From the NCBI GenBank assembly GCA_027308685.1, contig DAIDEE010000041.1:1-35911 (forward strand): a DNA stretch of 35,911 nucleotides, read 5' to 3'. The notes under the pieces were generated by a model that saw nothing but the letters and a program-made list of their open reading frames with translations, was not told the DNA's origin and did not search any database. This DNA comes from Acidocella sp. (GTDB taxonomy: Bacteria > Pseudomonadota > Alphaproteobacteria > Acetobacterales > Acetobacteraceae). The position numbers were made by a program, and so were the translations under genes. This document shows, piece after piece, positions 16,661 to 24,862 of this stretch (positions are counted from its first letter, which is position 1; each line of letters begins with the position of its first letter).

Positions 16661-16693
16661 AATGTTTGGTGTGCCAAAATTTTTAGAGGATAG
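16580..16693 (+). CDS. Possible 37-residue basic small protein upstream of sucA
   Basis: An ATG preceded by AAGG 7 nt upstream opens a 37-codon frame, starting MQKKQPSPTTRDHGKNGG and ending in FNVWCAKIFRG. It stops at 16693, six bases before the sucA ATG, so its stop lies in the sucA ribosome-binding region. The product would be strongly basic. Codon use (AGA, CGA, GGA, AT-rich third positions) is unlike the neighbouring genes, which argues against a conserved protein. A leader peptide or chance frame is equally possible. Confidence 0.3.
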   Translation: MQKKQPSPTTRDHGKNGGVAYVARRRFNVWCAKIFRG

Positions 16694-16699
16694 GTCTAA

Positions 16700-19546
16700 A
16701 TGCCCGGCTTCGATGTGTTAGCGACTGCCATGAATGGGGCGAACGCCCAGTTTATCGCCCAGCTCTATGCCAAGTGGATTTCTGCCCCCGATTCCGTGGA
16801 CCCGGATTTTGCCAGCCTGTTCTCGGCGCTCAACGATGAAGCTAAATCGGTCCTGACCGATGCCATCGGGGCCTCATGGGCCCCCCGCCCTCTGGAGTTT
16901 GAAAGCGAGGCAACGCCGGCCGCCAAACCCGCCAAGCCCCCCACCGCCGACACCCGCGCCGCCACGCTCGATTCAATCCGCGCTTTGATGTTGATCCGGG
17001 TGTATCGCGTACGCGGCCATCTTGAAGCCCAACTCGACCCGCTGGGCCTGAAATCCCCGCGTTATTATTCCGAGCTTGACCCCAAAACCTATGGCTTCGG
17101 CGACGAAGACATGGACCGCCCGATCTTCATCGACGGCGTCCTGGGGTTTGAGACCGCTACCATGCGGGAAATTCTTGCGACCGTACGTGCCTCCTATTGC
17201 GGGCCGATCGGCGTGGAATTCATGCATATCCAGGACCCCGCGCAAAAATCCTGGATTCAGCGCCGCATCGAAGGTGCCCCTTGGGCCAAGGCGTTCAATA
17301 AGGACGAGAAAGCCAAAATCCTGAGCCAACTTACTGAAGCTGACAGTTTCGAGACCTTCTGCCAGCGCCGCTATGTCGGCACCAAGCGCTTCGGCCTTGA
17401 AGGCGGTGAGAGCACCATCCCCGCCCTGCACGGTATCATCGAGACCGCTGCCAACCATGGCGTGAAGGAAATCGCCATCGGGATGCCGCACCGTGGCCGC
17501 CTGAATACCCTGGTTAACATTGTGCAAAAGCCGCTCACCGCTCTGTTCAGTGAGTTCGGAGGCGAGAGCGCCAAGCCAAACGACGTGCAAGGCTCCGGCG
17601 ACGTCAAATATCATCTCGGCACCTCCACCGACATCACCATCAACGGCAATCAGGTGCATCTCTCGCTGCAACCCAACCCGTCGCATCTGGAAGCGGTAGA
17701 CCCGGTGGTGGTCGGCAAAATCCGCGCCCGGCTGGATATGGTGGGCGACAAATCCCGCAAATCCGCCATGGCCATTGTGATGCACGGCGACGCCGCCTTC
17801 GCCGGCCAAGGCCTGGTTTATGAGACCCTGGCGATGAGCCAGCTCATTGGCTACCGCACCGGCGGCTCGATCCACCTGGTGGTCAACAACCAGATCGGTT
17901 TCACCACCGTGCCGGCCCACGCTTTCTCCGGCCTGTATTGCACCGACGTCGCCAAGGCCGTGCAATCCCCGATCTTGCATGTGAACGGTGACGACCCCGA
18001 AGCGGTGGTGTTCGCAGCGCACCTTGCCACTGAATTCCGGATGGAGTTTGCCGTTGACGTGGTGATCGACCTGGTTTGCTACCGCCGCCATGGTCACAAT
18101 GAAAACGACGAACCAGCATTCACCCAGCCGGTGATGTACAAGGCCATCAAAGCGCTGCCCACCACCCAGGCGCTATATGCCAAACGCCTCATCGCCGAAG
18201 GTAGCGTGACCGAGGCACAGGTGAAGGACATCACCGACACTTATAACCAGAAGCTGGAAGACGCTTATAAAGGCGCGCAATCCTACAAGCCGAACAAAGC
18301 CGACTGGCTGGAAGGCCATTGGGCTGGCTTGAATCAGGCCGCCGATGAGGACGAGCAAACCGAAGAAGCTACCGCGGCTCCCTTGGAACAACTGAAGGAA
18401 GTTGGCGCCGCGCTAGCCCGCCCGCCGGAAAACTTCGACCTCAACCCGAAAATCCTGCGCCAGCTTGAAGCCAAGCAGGCCATGTTCGACACTGGCGAGG
18501 GCATCGACTGGGCGACTGGCGAAGCATTAGCGTTTGGCACCCTGATGCTCGATGGCCACCGCGTGCGCCTTTCAGGTGAAGATTGCCAGCGCGGCACCTT
18601 CAGCCACCGCCATGCGGTGCTCATCGACCAGACCAACCAGAACGAATACACCCCCCTCAATAACATCAAGCCTGGCCAGCCGAATATCGAAATTTTCAAC
18701 TCCCTGCTCTCAGAAGCCGGCGTGCTGGGCTTTGAATATGGCTACGCCCTCGCCGACCCCAGTGTGCTGGTGCTGTGGGAAGCGCAATTTGGCGATTTCG
18801 CCAACGGTGCACAGGTGATTATCGACCAGTTTATCGCCAGCGGCGAGACCAAATGGTTGCGTATGTGTGGCCTTACCATGCTGCTGCCCCACGGTAACGA
18901 GGGCCAGGGTCCGGAACATTCCTCCGCCCGTCTGGAGCGCTATTTGCAGCTTTGCGCCGAGCGCAACATGAGCGTGTGCAACCTCACCACGCCTGCCAAT
19001 TACTACCATGCGCTGCGCCGCCAGTTGAAGCGCAACTTCCGCAAGCCGCTGATTGTGATGACACCCAAATCGCTGCTGCGTCACAAGCTGGCGGTTTCAT
19101 CCTTGCATGAATTCACCAACGGCTCCGGCTTCAAATTCGTTATCCCCGAGACTGATGATCTGGTGGCCCCTGAAAAAGTGAAGCGCGTGGTGCTGTGCAC
19201 CGGCAAAGTTTATTACGACCTGCTGGCCGAGCGCCGCGAGCGTGGCATCAAGGATGTGGCGATCGTGCGGATGGAACAGCTTTATCCGTTCCCCGCCAAA
19301 TCCCTGAAAGCCGCCATCGAGGCTTACAAAAACGCCGATGTGGTGTGGTGCCAGGAAGAGCCCGAAAATAACGGTGCCTGGACCTTCCTGGACCGGCGGA
19401 TTGAAAGCGTGCTGGTGTGCCTGGACAATGCCGCCAAGCGCCCACGCTACGTTGGCCGTACCGCCGCTGCCAGCCCGGCCACCGGCCTTGCCAAAGTTCA
19501 TACCGCCGAACAGGCTGCACTGGTGAACGAGGCGCTGTCGGTGTAA
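16700..19546 (+). CDS. sucA: 2-oxoglutarate dehydrogenase E1 component
   Basis: E1 is the thiamine-diphosphate decarboxylase of the 2-oxoglutarate dehydrogenase complex. The 948 residues match the family. The N-terminal E2-binding segment (NGANAQFIAQLYAKWISAP) is present, followed by the transketolase-like domain with GMPHRGRLN near 260-269. The ThDP motif runs from HGDAAFAGQG (about 361) to NNQIGFTT (about 395). The C-terminal pyrimidine-binding domain includes LPHGNEGQGPEHSSARLER and the final PRYVGRTAAASPATG. The ATG at 16700 has GAGGA about 9 nt upstream. Confidence 0.97.
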   Translation: MPGFDVLATAMNGANAQFIAQLYAKWISAPDSVDPDFASLFSALNDEAKSVLTDAIGASWAPRPLEFESEATPAAKPAKPPTADTRAATLDSIRALMLIRVYRVRGHLEAQLDPLGLKSPRYYSELDPKTYGFGDEDMDRPIFIDGVLGFETATMREILATVRASYCGPIGVEFMHIQDPAQKSWIQRRIEGAPWAKAFNKDEKAKILSQLTEADSFETFCQRRYVGTKRFGLEGGESTIPALHGIIETAANHGVKEIAIGMPHRGRLNTLVNIVQKPLTALFSEFGGESAKPNDVQGSGDVKYHLGTSTDITINGNQVHLSLQPNPSHLEAVDPVVVGKIRARLDMVGDKSRKSAMAIVMHGDAAFAGQGLVYETLAMSQLIGYRTGGSIHLVVNNQIGFTTVPAHAFSGLYCTDVAKAVQSPILHVNGDDPEAVVFAAHLATEFRMEFAVDVVIDLVCYRRHGHNENDEPAFTQPVMYKAIKALPTTQALYAKRLIAEGSVTEAQVKDITDTYNQKLEDAYKGAQSYKPNKADWLEGHWAGLNQAADEDEQTEEATAAPLEQLKEVGAALARPPENFDLNPKILRQLEAKQAMFDTGEGIDWATGEALAFGTLMLDGHRVRLSGEDCQRGTFSHRHAVLIDQTNQNEYTPLNNIKPGQPNIEIFNSLLSEAGVLGFEYGYALADPSVLVLWEAQFGDFANGAQVIIDQFIASGETKWLRMCGLTMLLPHGNEGQGPEHSSARLERYLQLCAERNMSVCNLTTPANYYHALRRQLKRNFRKPLIVMTPKSLLRHKLAVSSLHEFTNGSGFKFVIPETDDLVAPEKVKRVVLCTGKVYYDLLAERRERGIKDVAIVRMEQLYPFPAKSLKAAIEAYKNADVVWCQEEPENNGAWTFLDRRIESVLVCLDNAAKRPRYVGRTAAASPATGLAKVHTAEQAALVNEALSV

Positions 19547-19630
19547 CCCCTACCCCGTCAAGGCCGCGCGAGCGGTTTTCCACGGCTTTCCAATACGACT
19601 GAAGTTTGACCGTTGCTTAAGGAGCACCCC

Positions 19631-20854
19631 ATGGCCGCCGACATTACCGTTCCGACGCTTGGCGAAAGTGTCACCACTGCCACCATCGCCCGCTGGATGA
19701 AAAAGGTCGGCGATAATGTAGCCGCTGATGAGCCTCTGGTGGAGTTGGAAACTGACAAAGTGACCGTGGAAATCAACGCCCCGGAAGCTGGCGTCATTTC
19801 TGAAATCATCATCCCTGAAGGCAGTGAAGTTGAAATCGGTGCAGTGCTCGGGCGGATTGGTGGTGCTGGAGCGGCTACCGCCGCCGCGGCGCCGGTAGCG
19901 GCCAAGCCTGCCACGGTGGCTTCACCAGGCGTCCATGCCCAGCAAACTGCGCCCGGCCCGGTGGCACGGCCCGGTGTTGCGCCGCTGCCCGCAGCCGCTA
20001 AGCTGATGGAAGAAAAAAACCTGAGCGCCGCTGAAATCGGCGCGGGCACCGCCAAGGATGGCCGTATCTCCAAGGGCGATGTGCTGGCCTTTGTGAACAA
20101 GCCCACCCCGGCCGCCGTACCCGCCGCTGCCAAAGCGCCGCGCGCCACCGAGGCCCGCGAAGAGCGCGTGAAAATGACACGCCTGCGCAAAACCATCGCC
20201 TCGCGCCTGAAGGAAGCCCAGAACACCGCTGCCATGCTGACCACCTTCAACGAGGTGGACATGAGCGCGATTATGGGTTTACGCGCCGAATATAAGGACG
20301 CCTTCGAGAAAAAGCATAAAGGCGTGCGCCTTGGTTTCAACGGCTTTTTTGTAAAAGCCGTGTGTGCCGCCCTCGCTGAATTCCCGGCGGTGAATGCCGA
20401 GATCGACGGTGACGATATTGTTTACAAAAACTTCGTTCACATGGGCATCGCCGTCGGCGGCGCGAATGGCTTGGTGGTACCGGTGATCCGTGATGCCGAC
20501 CAGATGAGCATCGCGCAAATCGAAGCCGCTATCGCTGGCTTTGCCAAAGCCGCCAAGGAGGGCACGCTGAAGCTGGAACAACTCTCCGGCGGCACCTTCT
20601 CGATCACCAATGGCGGCGTGTACGGCTCCCTGATGAGCACCCCGATTTTGAACCCGCCGCAATCGGCCATTTTAGGCATGCACAAAATCCAGGACCGTCC
20701 GGTGGCGATCGCCGGCAAGGTGGAAATCCGCCCAATGATGTACCTGGCCGTCTCCTACGACCACCGCATCATCGACGGCCGCGAGGCGGTTTCGTTCCTG
20801 GTCCGCGTGAAGGAAAGCCTGGAAGACCCCCGCCGGCTGCTGCTGGCGATTTAA
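19631..20854 (+). CDS. odhB: 2-oxoglutarate dehydrogenase E2, dihydrolipoyl succinyltransferase
   Basis: E2 forms the core of the complex and transfers succinyl groups to CoA. The 407 residues have an N-terminal lipoyl domain with lipoyl-lysine Lys43 ([11 protein letters not shown]), an Ala/Pro-rich linker, an E1/E3-binding domain near residues 115-155 ([16 protein letters not shown]), another linker and the catalytic domain ending SYDHRIIDG, with catalytic His378 and Asp382. The ATG at 19631 has AAGGAG 6 nt upstream; an in-frame ATG at 19613 lies before this site and is rejected. The expected E3 gene lpdA does not follow; the next gene is convergent after 68 bp. Confidence 0.96.
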   Translation: MAADITVPTLGESVTTATIARWMKKVGDNVAADEPLVELETDKVTVEINAPEAGVISEIIIPEGSEVEIGAVLGRIGGAGAATAAAAPVAAKPATVASPGVHAQQTAPGPVARPGVAPLPAAAKLMEEKNLSAAEIGAGTAKDGRISKGDVLAFVNKPTPAAVPAAAKAPRATEAREERVKMTRLRKTIASRLKEAQNTAAMLTTFNEVDMSAIMGLRAEYKDAFEKKHKGVRLGFNGFFVKAVCAALAEFPAVNAEIDGDDIVYKNFVHMGIAVGGANGLVVPVIRDADQMSIAQIEAAIAGFAKAAKEGTLKLEQLSGGTFSITNGGVYGSLMSTPILNPPQSAILGMHKIQDRPVAIAGKVEIRPMMYLAVSYDHRIIDGREAVSFLVRVKESLEDPRRLLLAI

Positions 20855-20922
20855 CCAAGCATCGAAGGCCCGGTTGGCTTGCCGACGGCAGCCTTCCTGG
20901 GCTCTTGGATTTCGCGTTATGC

Positions 20923-22449
20923 TCAGTGCATATAGAAAAATGCCACTGTTTTGAGCGGCAGGTATCCAATGTCATAAAATCCCAACGCGATAGCGGGTAG
21001 GGCGGGTACGATTGCGGGAACCGCGCAACGGCTCCGCCAAACCGGGATGGCCAACGTGACAAACGGCATCAGAACCAGAAGATACCGCCCCTGCAGACCG
21101 CCAATATCGGCTTGGCCCACAAATGTGAAATCAATGTAACAGACAATTATGACCGCCCAAAGGCTACTGATTATAAGTGTCAAAACGTAGGTGCCTGTAA
21201 TAATTGGCGCGCTCACTCCACCTTCGGGGGTCCGCTTGGTAAATACCAAACCCAGCAAGGCAATCGACAAAGCGATCGACCAAGCGGAATAAAATTTGTC
21301 CGGGAAAATCAATTGCAGCCAGCCGAGAATACCGATCATTTCCTTGCCAATGAGCACCCCCGATTGCACAAATAACTGCCACGGCATGCTGACCAAGCGG
21401 AAAGGTTGATTGAGCAATATATTGAGATTGTCGGACGGGCTGAATTGGTGGAACACGGTGTGCGGATCTCCCTGATACAAGGGCCCGGGCTGGTAGGCCG
21501 CCGATCCCAATGGAATCACGGCGAACGCTAAAATAAGGCCAATCCAAAAGAGAACCGGAAGGGCAGTAATCAGCATAGCGAGCGCTCGCCGCCAGAGCCC
21601 GGGCGCCCGCAGGGGCAGCAAAGCCAAACCCAACAAAGCCATATAAGGTGGCTTGGAACCCAAAATTAGCGCAAGGAGCAGCAATCCCAGCCAACGCAAC
21701 CTCGGGTGTCTCGACGGGTCTTTTGTAAATATAGCCGCACATAACGCAGACATTGAGATGAGCAGGCCGTCTTGGTTTAAAGACCCCGCAAGATTCAGCG
21801 TCATTGGTAAAATTAGCACCGCCATCAGCAAAGCTTCGCCATAGGCCGTAATTGCGAGGCACGCTGCTCCTAGTGCTAGAAACGCCACCAGCATACTGAA
21901 CCGCCCGAGGGCCATACATGTATAAGGGTCGACATTGAAGGCGATCCCAACAGCCATTCCAATGGCCGCCGGCAGATAGGTTGCTGGAAAATATGTGCCG
22001 GTATTGGGAATATTGGCGAATTCCAGCTTGTGATTGGATGGAACGTTTCGCGAGGCCCAGTAATCGCCCAGCGTCACACTATGAGGATTATTTTTGTCGC
22101 CCATCCGGCCAAAAGATTCGCTGAACAGGCCGGTATCGACCTGCACGCCTGAGAGCAAGGTCTGCTGGCCGGTTGCGGCATCCACGCTCAGCTTTCGTAT
22201 GGGCAAAATCGCTCCATGTATTAAAGCCGCCGCTCGTGCCATGTGCGCCGGCTCGTCAGGAACTTGGCCTGGCGGCGTTAAGAACACCATTGAGACACCA
22301 ACAGGCCCAGCACACAGCAAAAACAGCATGACCATCCGAGGCTTTGCAGACAGCCACCAAAGCGGTACCAGCAGCCAGCGACGCACGGCACAAAAGGCAG
22401 TCCCCAAACTAGCGGGACACGCCTTTACGGTAATATTGCCGAATGCCAT
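20923..22449 (-). CDS. DUF2142 family polytopic membrane protein
   Basis: A 508-residue protein with about a dozen hydrophobic helices. After the first helix it carries the hallmark PDEPAHMARA (residues 64-73). Conserved blocks follow: IPNTGTYFPATYLPAAIG, LPMTLNLAGSLNQDGLLIS and LQGRYLLVLMPF. It ends GYLPLKTVAFFYMH. DUF2142 proteins are predicted GT-C-like membrane proteins found in surface-polysaccharide clusters; the acidic DE pair after the first helix is where GT-C enzymes place catalytic residues. That activity is inference. The same blocks occur in the gene at 24859-26319, so the two are paralogues. The start is uncertain: alignment with the paralogue would also allow GTG at 22386. It faces odhB convergently. 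Confidence 0.85.
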   Translation of the reverse strand: MAFGNITVKACPASLGTAFCAVRRWLLVPLWWLSAKPRMVMLFLLCAGPVGVSMVFLTPPGQVPDEPAHMARAAALIHGAILPIRKLSVDAATGQQTLLSGVQVDTGLFSESFGRMGDKNNPHSVTLGDYWASRNVPSNHKLEFANIPNTGTYFPATYLPAAIGMAVGIAFNVDPYTCMALGRFSMLVAFLALGAACLAITAYGEALLMAVLILPMTLNLAGSLNQDGLLISMSALCAAIFTKDPSRHPRLRWLGLLLLALILGSKPPYMALLGLALLPLRAPGLWRRALAMLITALPVLFWIGLILAFAVIPLGSAAYQPGPLYQGDPHTVFHQFSPSDNLNILLNQPFRLVSMPWQLFVQSGVLIGKEMIGILGWLQLIFPDKFYSAWSIALSIALLGLVFTKRTPEGGVSAPIITGTYVLTLIISSLWAVIIVCYIDFTFVGQADIGGLQGRYLLVLMPFVTLAIPVWRSRCAVPAIVPALPAIALGFYDIGYLPLKTVAFFYMH

Positions 22450-22530
22450 TAGCTCAGTCCGCTTTTTTGTAAGCAGGTTGCCCAGCGATCCGATATAAAC
22501 ACCAAGTGAAGCCTCGCCATTGCCCGACCA

Positions 22531-23688
22531 TTATGTTGTACCACGCAAGGATAATCTGAACGTGCTTAGCAGCAAGCTAGAGAGTATGACTTCAAAACCC
22601 AAACATAGGCACAGAGATGAGCCGACCACCGTGCGCGTGACTTGCTCTACATCAAGATTTCCGAAGCCGGTATTCGACCACGCGGTCAGCGCATGTGTGA
22701 GCATCAAGAGCCCCGCGACAATTAGTACAATACCCAGCACTAAACCCCGCTCGAGCGAAACGATGCGATCCACCCACGCTGTTTGACGTGATCTTGGGAT
22801 CAACCCTTCCTGGGCCGCATATGACCGCGACAGCAAGGCGAACAAGACTGACTGGAATCCCATTTCAATCATGCTAGCGCAATAAATCAGCGTATCAATG
22901 CTTAGCCGTACCGATCCGATCCGGATCGGATGCACCACCAATGTTACGCCGAGCGCAACGCCAGCCAGCATTAACATCAGACCGGGATATAACAGCAGCC
23001 AGTTCGGACTGAAAAGCAACATGAAGCGCAAATGCCGCCAGCCATCTCTATACGGCCGCAGATGTGGCGGTCGCGACCTGCCATCAGGCGCCAATGTTGT
23101 TGGTACCTCGGCTATCTTCATGTTCAGGATGGTCGCCTTGATAATCATTTCAGATGCAAATTCCATCCCGACGGTGCGGAGCCTCATCTGCAGAAATGCT
23201 TCTCTGGAAAACCCTCTCAAGCCACAATGAAAATCACGCACCGGGCAGCGAAACAAAAGCCGGCCTATGCCTGATAAAATAGGGTTTCCGATATACCGGT
23301 TCTGCCAAGGCATAGCCTCGGGGGCAATTCCTCCTAAGAATCGGTTGCCCATGACGAGATCGGTGCCGCCACGCAGCTTTTCGACGAACAATTCAAGCCG
23401 ACAGAAATCATAGCTGTCATCAGAATCGCCCATTATGCAGTAGCGACCCCGCGCCTCCATCACGGCACCGTATATGGCAGCACCATAGCCCTTAACCCCA
23501 ACATCGACCACGCGTGCTCCGCAGCGCCGGGCGATGTCCTGCGATCCGTCAGTCGAGCCATTATCACCGATGAGGATTTCCCCTGAGATGCCCGCGCGGT
23601 CGAGAAACGCTTGCGCTTTCAGAATACAGATTTCGAGCGTCTCCGCTTCATTCAAGCAAGGCATGACGATCGTAAGTTCGACGCTCAT
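22531..23688 (-). CDS. GT2 glycosyltransferase with C-terminal membrane anchor
   Basis: The 385-residue protein has an N-terminal GT-A catalytic domain (about 1-235): TIVMPCLNEAETLE, GDNGSTDGSQ, and the metal/nucleotide-sugar motif GDSDDSYD at about 87-94. It resembles dolichol/polyprenyl-phosphate mannosyl- or glucosyltransferases, including DFHCGLRGFSREAF. Four hydrophobic helices follow (about 235-380), as in membrane-anchored DPMS/GtrB-like enzymes. It probably loads a sugar on polyprenyl phosphate for a GT-C-type partner, here perhaps a DUF2142 protein. GAGGGA precedes the ATG by about 7 nt. The gap to the DUF2142 gene downstream is 81 bp. Confidence 0.88.
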   Translation of the reverse strand: MSVELTIVMPCLNEAETLEICILKAQAFLDRAGISGEILIGDNGSTDGSQDIARRCGARVVDVGVKGYGAAIYGAVMEARGRYCIMGDSDDSYDFCRLELFVEKLRGGTDLVMGNRFLGGIAPEAMPWQNRYIGNPILSGIGRLLFRCPVRDFHCGLRGFSREAFLQMRLRTVGMEFASEMIIKATILNMKIAEVPTTLAPDGRSRPPHLRPYRDGWRHLRFMLLFSPNWLLLYPGLMLMLAGVALGVTLVVHPIRIGSVRLSIDTLIYCASMIEMGFQSVLFALLSRSYAAQEGLIPRSRQTAWVDRIVSLERGLVLGIVLIVAGLLMLTHALTAWSNTGFGNLDVEQVTRTVVGSSLCLCLGFEVILSSLLLSTFRLSLRGTT

Positions 23689-23878
23689 CCAAAGTCCCTC
23701 GTTCCCCGTTCAATGGCATCGGCCCGCCGCCGTTTCCACCCGATGTTTTGCTGCGGCCTGCACCTTTATATCACATCATCTAGCAGCACCAAGCCATCAC
23801 GTTGTAACGCCTGATCCCAGCGGTCTGCTGCCGTCTGCCAAAGCCGGAACGTATTTGTCTTGACTGCTTTACTATTGT

Positions 23879-23900
23879 AGGACCAATTCATATCGGTCCT
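23879..23900. promoter_or_regulatory. Inverted repeat upstream of the methyltransferase gene
   Basis: A perfect 6-bp inverted repeat AGGACC / GGTCCT with a 10-bp spacer lies 20 bp before the methyltransferase ATG, within the 232-bp gap between divergent genes. It could be an operator or a leader hairpin. The rest of this gap holds no feature I can support. Confidence 0.3.
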
Positions 23901-23920
23901 GCTTGTGAGAACAATATCTT

Positions 23921-24862
23921 ATGAAAATCGGTGAATACCAGTTCATGGTCGACTCTGCGACCAAATTTTTCAATTCGGTTCGTGTGCAAGGCTGGTTTCA
24001 TCACCCGTCAGACCGTCTGACTGCCGTCAAAATGATCAATGACGAACTAATCGCTTCGTTCTCAAAAGTTGGTATTGATCATGGGGGAGTGGTGGCGTCA
24101 TTCGGTCCAGGCAAAGGCTTTTGCGTGCAAATTTTGAAGAACGAGGAAATTTTTAACGAGACTGCCTCACTTGAATTCACAACCGAAAGTGGCTGGACCG
24201 GTCGGGCGACGCTCGAAGCCCTATGCCGCGACCGGCTTCGCATCCCGCTGCACCCGCCCTCCGTGATGATGAATAAATTCCTCCGAATGACCAACCGGCC
24301 CGGGGTACGAATTCTCGATATTGGCGGACGCAACCGAAGCAAAAACGATCTCAGTGCTTTGTTCGGCGATTCTGAATGCATTGTTCTGGATATCCTGCCG
24401 GGTGAGAACGTGGATGTCGTGGGCGATGCACATGAAATGTCCAAGTTGTTTGCGCCGGAGAGCTTTGATGCGGTCTATTCGGTCAGCACTTTTGAACATT
24501 TATCTATGCCCTGGGCGGTCGCTGTCCAGATGAATAAAATCCTTAAACCGGGCGGCTTGGGGCTGATATTTTCGCATCAGACCCTGGCAATGCATGATCA
24601 ACCGTGGGACTTTTGGCGTTTTTCTGACACTGCCTGGGACGCGCTCTTTAACGAAAAAACTGGCTTTGAGATTCTCGAGCGCGCAATGGATTTTGAGCAA
24701 TATGTGCTGCCGCATATATGGCGGCCAGGTAAAGCGCACGAGGAATATGCGGTTGGTTTTGAAGGTTCAGTGGCCCTGATACGTAAAACCGGCCCTTGTT
24801 CTTTGGCTTGGGATGTTACGCCGCATGACTTGACCCAGACAAATTATCCGGCGAACCGCTAA
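23921..24862 (+). CDS. SAM-dependent methyltransferase with extra N-terminal domain
   Basis: The 313-residue protein has a class I methyltransferase core. Motif I is VRILDIGGRNRSK (about 129-141), the acidic residue of motif II is in IVLDILPGENVDVVGDAH, and FDAVYSVSTFEHLSMPWA with MNKILKPGGLGLIF are typical of the Methyltransf_11 group. Before it, residues ~10-100 form a separate region with alternating hydrophobic residues (FFNSVRVQGWFHHPSDRLTAVK), perhaps a beta-sandwich like those attached to some glycan enzymes; I do not recognise it as a named family. The genes on both sides are on the other strand, and the 3' end overlaps the second DUF2142 gene by 4 bp tail to tail. Glycan methylation is a guess from context. 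Confidence 0.8.
   Translation: MKIGEYQFMVDSATKFFNSVRVQGWFHHPSDRLTAVKMINDELIASFSKVGIDHGGVVASFGPGKGFCVQILKNEEIFNETASLEFTTESGWTGRATLEALCRDRLRIPLHPPSVMMNKFLRMTNRPGVRILDIGGRNRSKNDLSALFGDSECIVLDILPGENVDVVGDAHEMSKLFAPESFDAVYSVSTFEHLSMPWAVAVQMNKILKPGGLGLIFSHQTLAMHDQPWDFWRFSDTAWDALFNEKTGFEILERAMDFEQYVLPHIWRPGKAHEEYAVGFEGSVALIRKTGPCSLAWDVTPHDLTQTNYPANR

Noticed and set aside
16973-18097. 374-codon open frame antisense to sucA
   Set aside because: It lies fully within sucA, which has intact ThDP motifs; the antisense product shows no family features.
19558-20340. 260-codon antisense frame over odhB
   Set aside because: It is antisense to the lipoyl domain and Ala/Pro-rich linkers, which give long Ala/Ser-rich frames on the other strand.
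20855-20922. Terminator between convergent odhB and DUF2142 genes
   Set aside because: Short complementary pieces exist (GGCT...AGCC, CCAAG...CTTGG) but no uninterrupted stem with a T-tract.
21164-21919. 251-codon minus-strand frame inside the first DUF2142 gene
   Set aside because: It is out of frame with the DUF2142 protein, which has conserved blocks along its whole length; the alternative lacks membrane pattern and family motifs.
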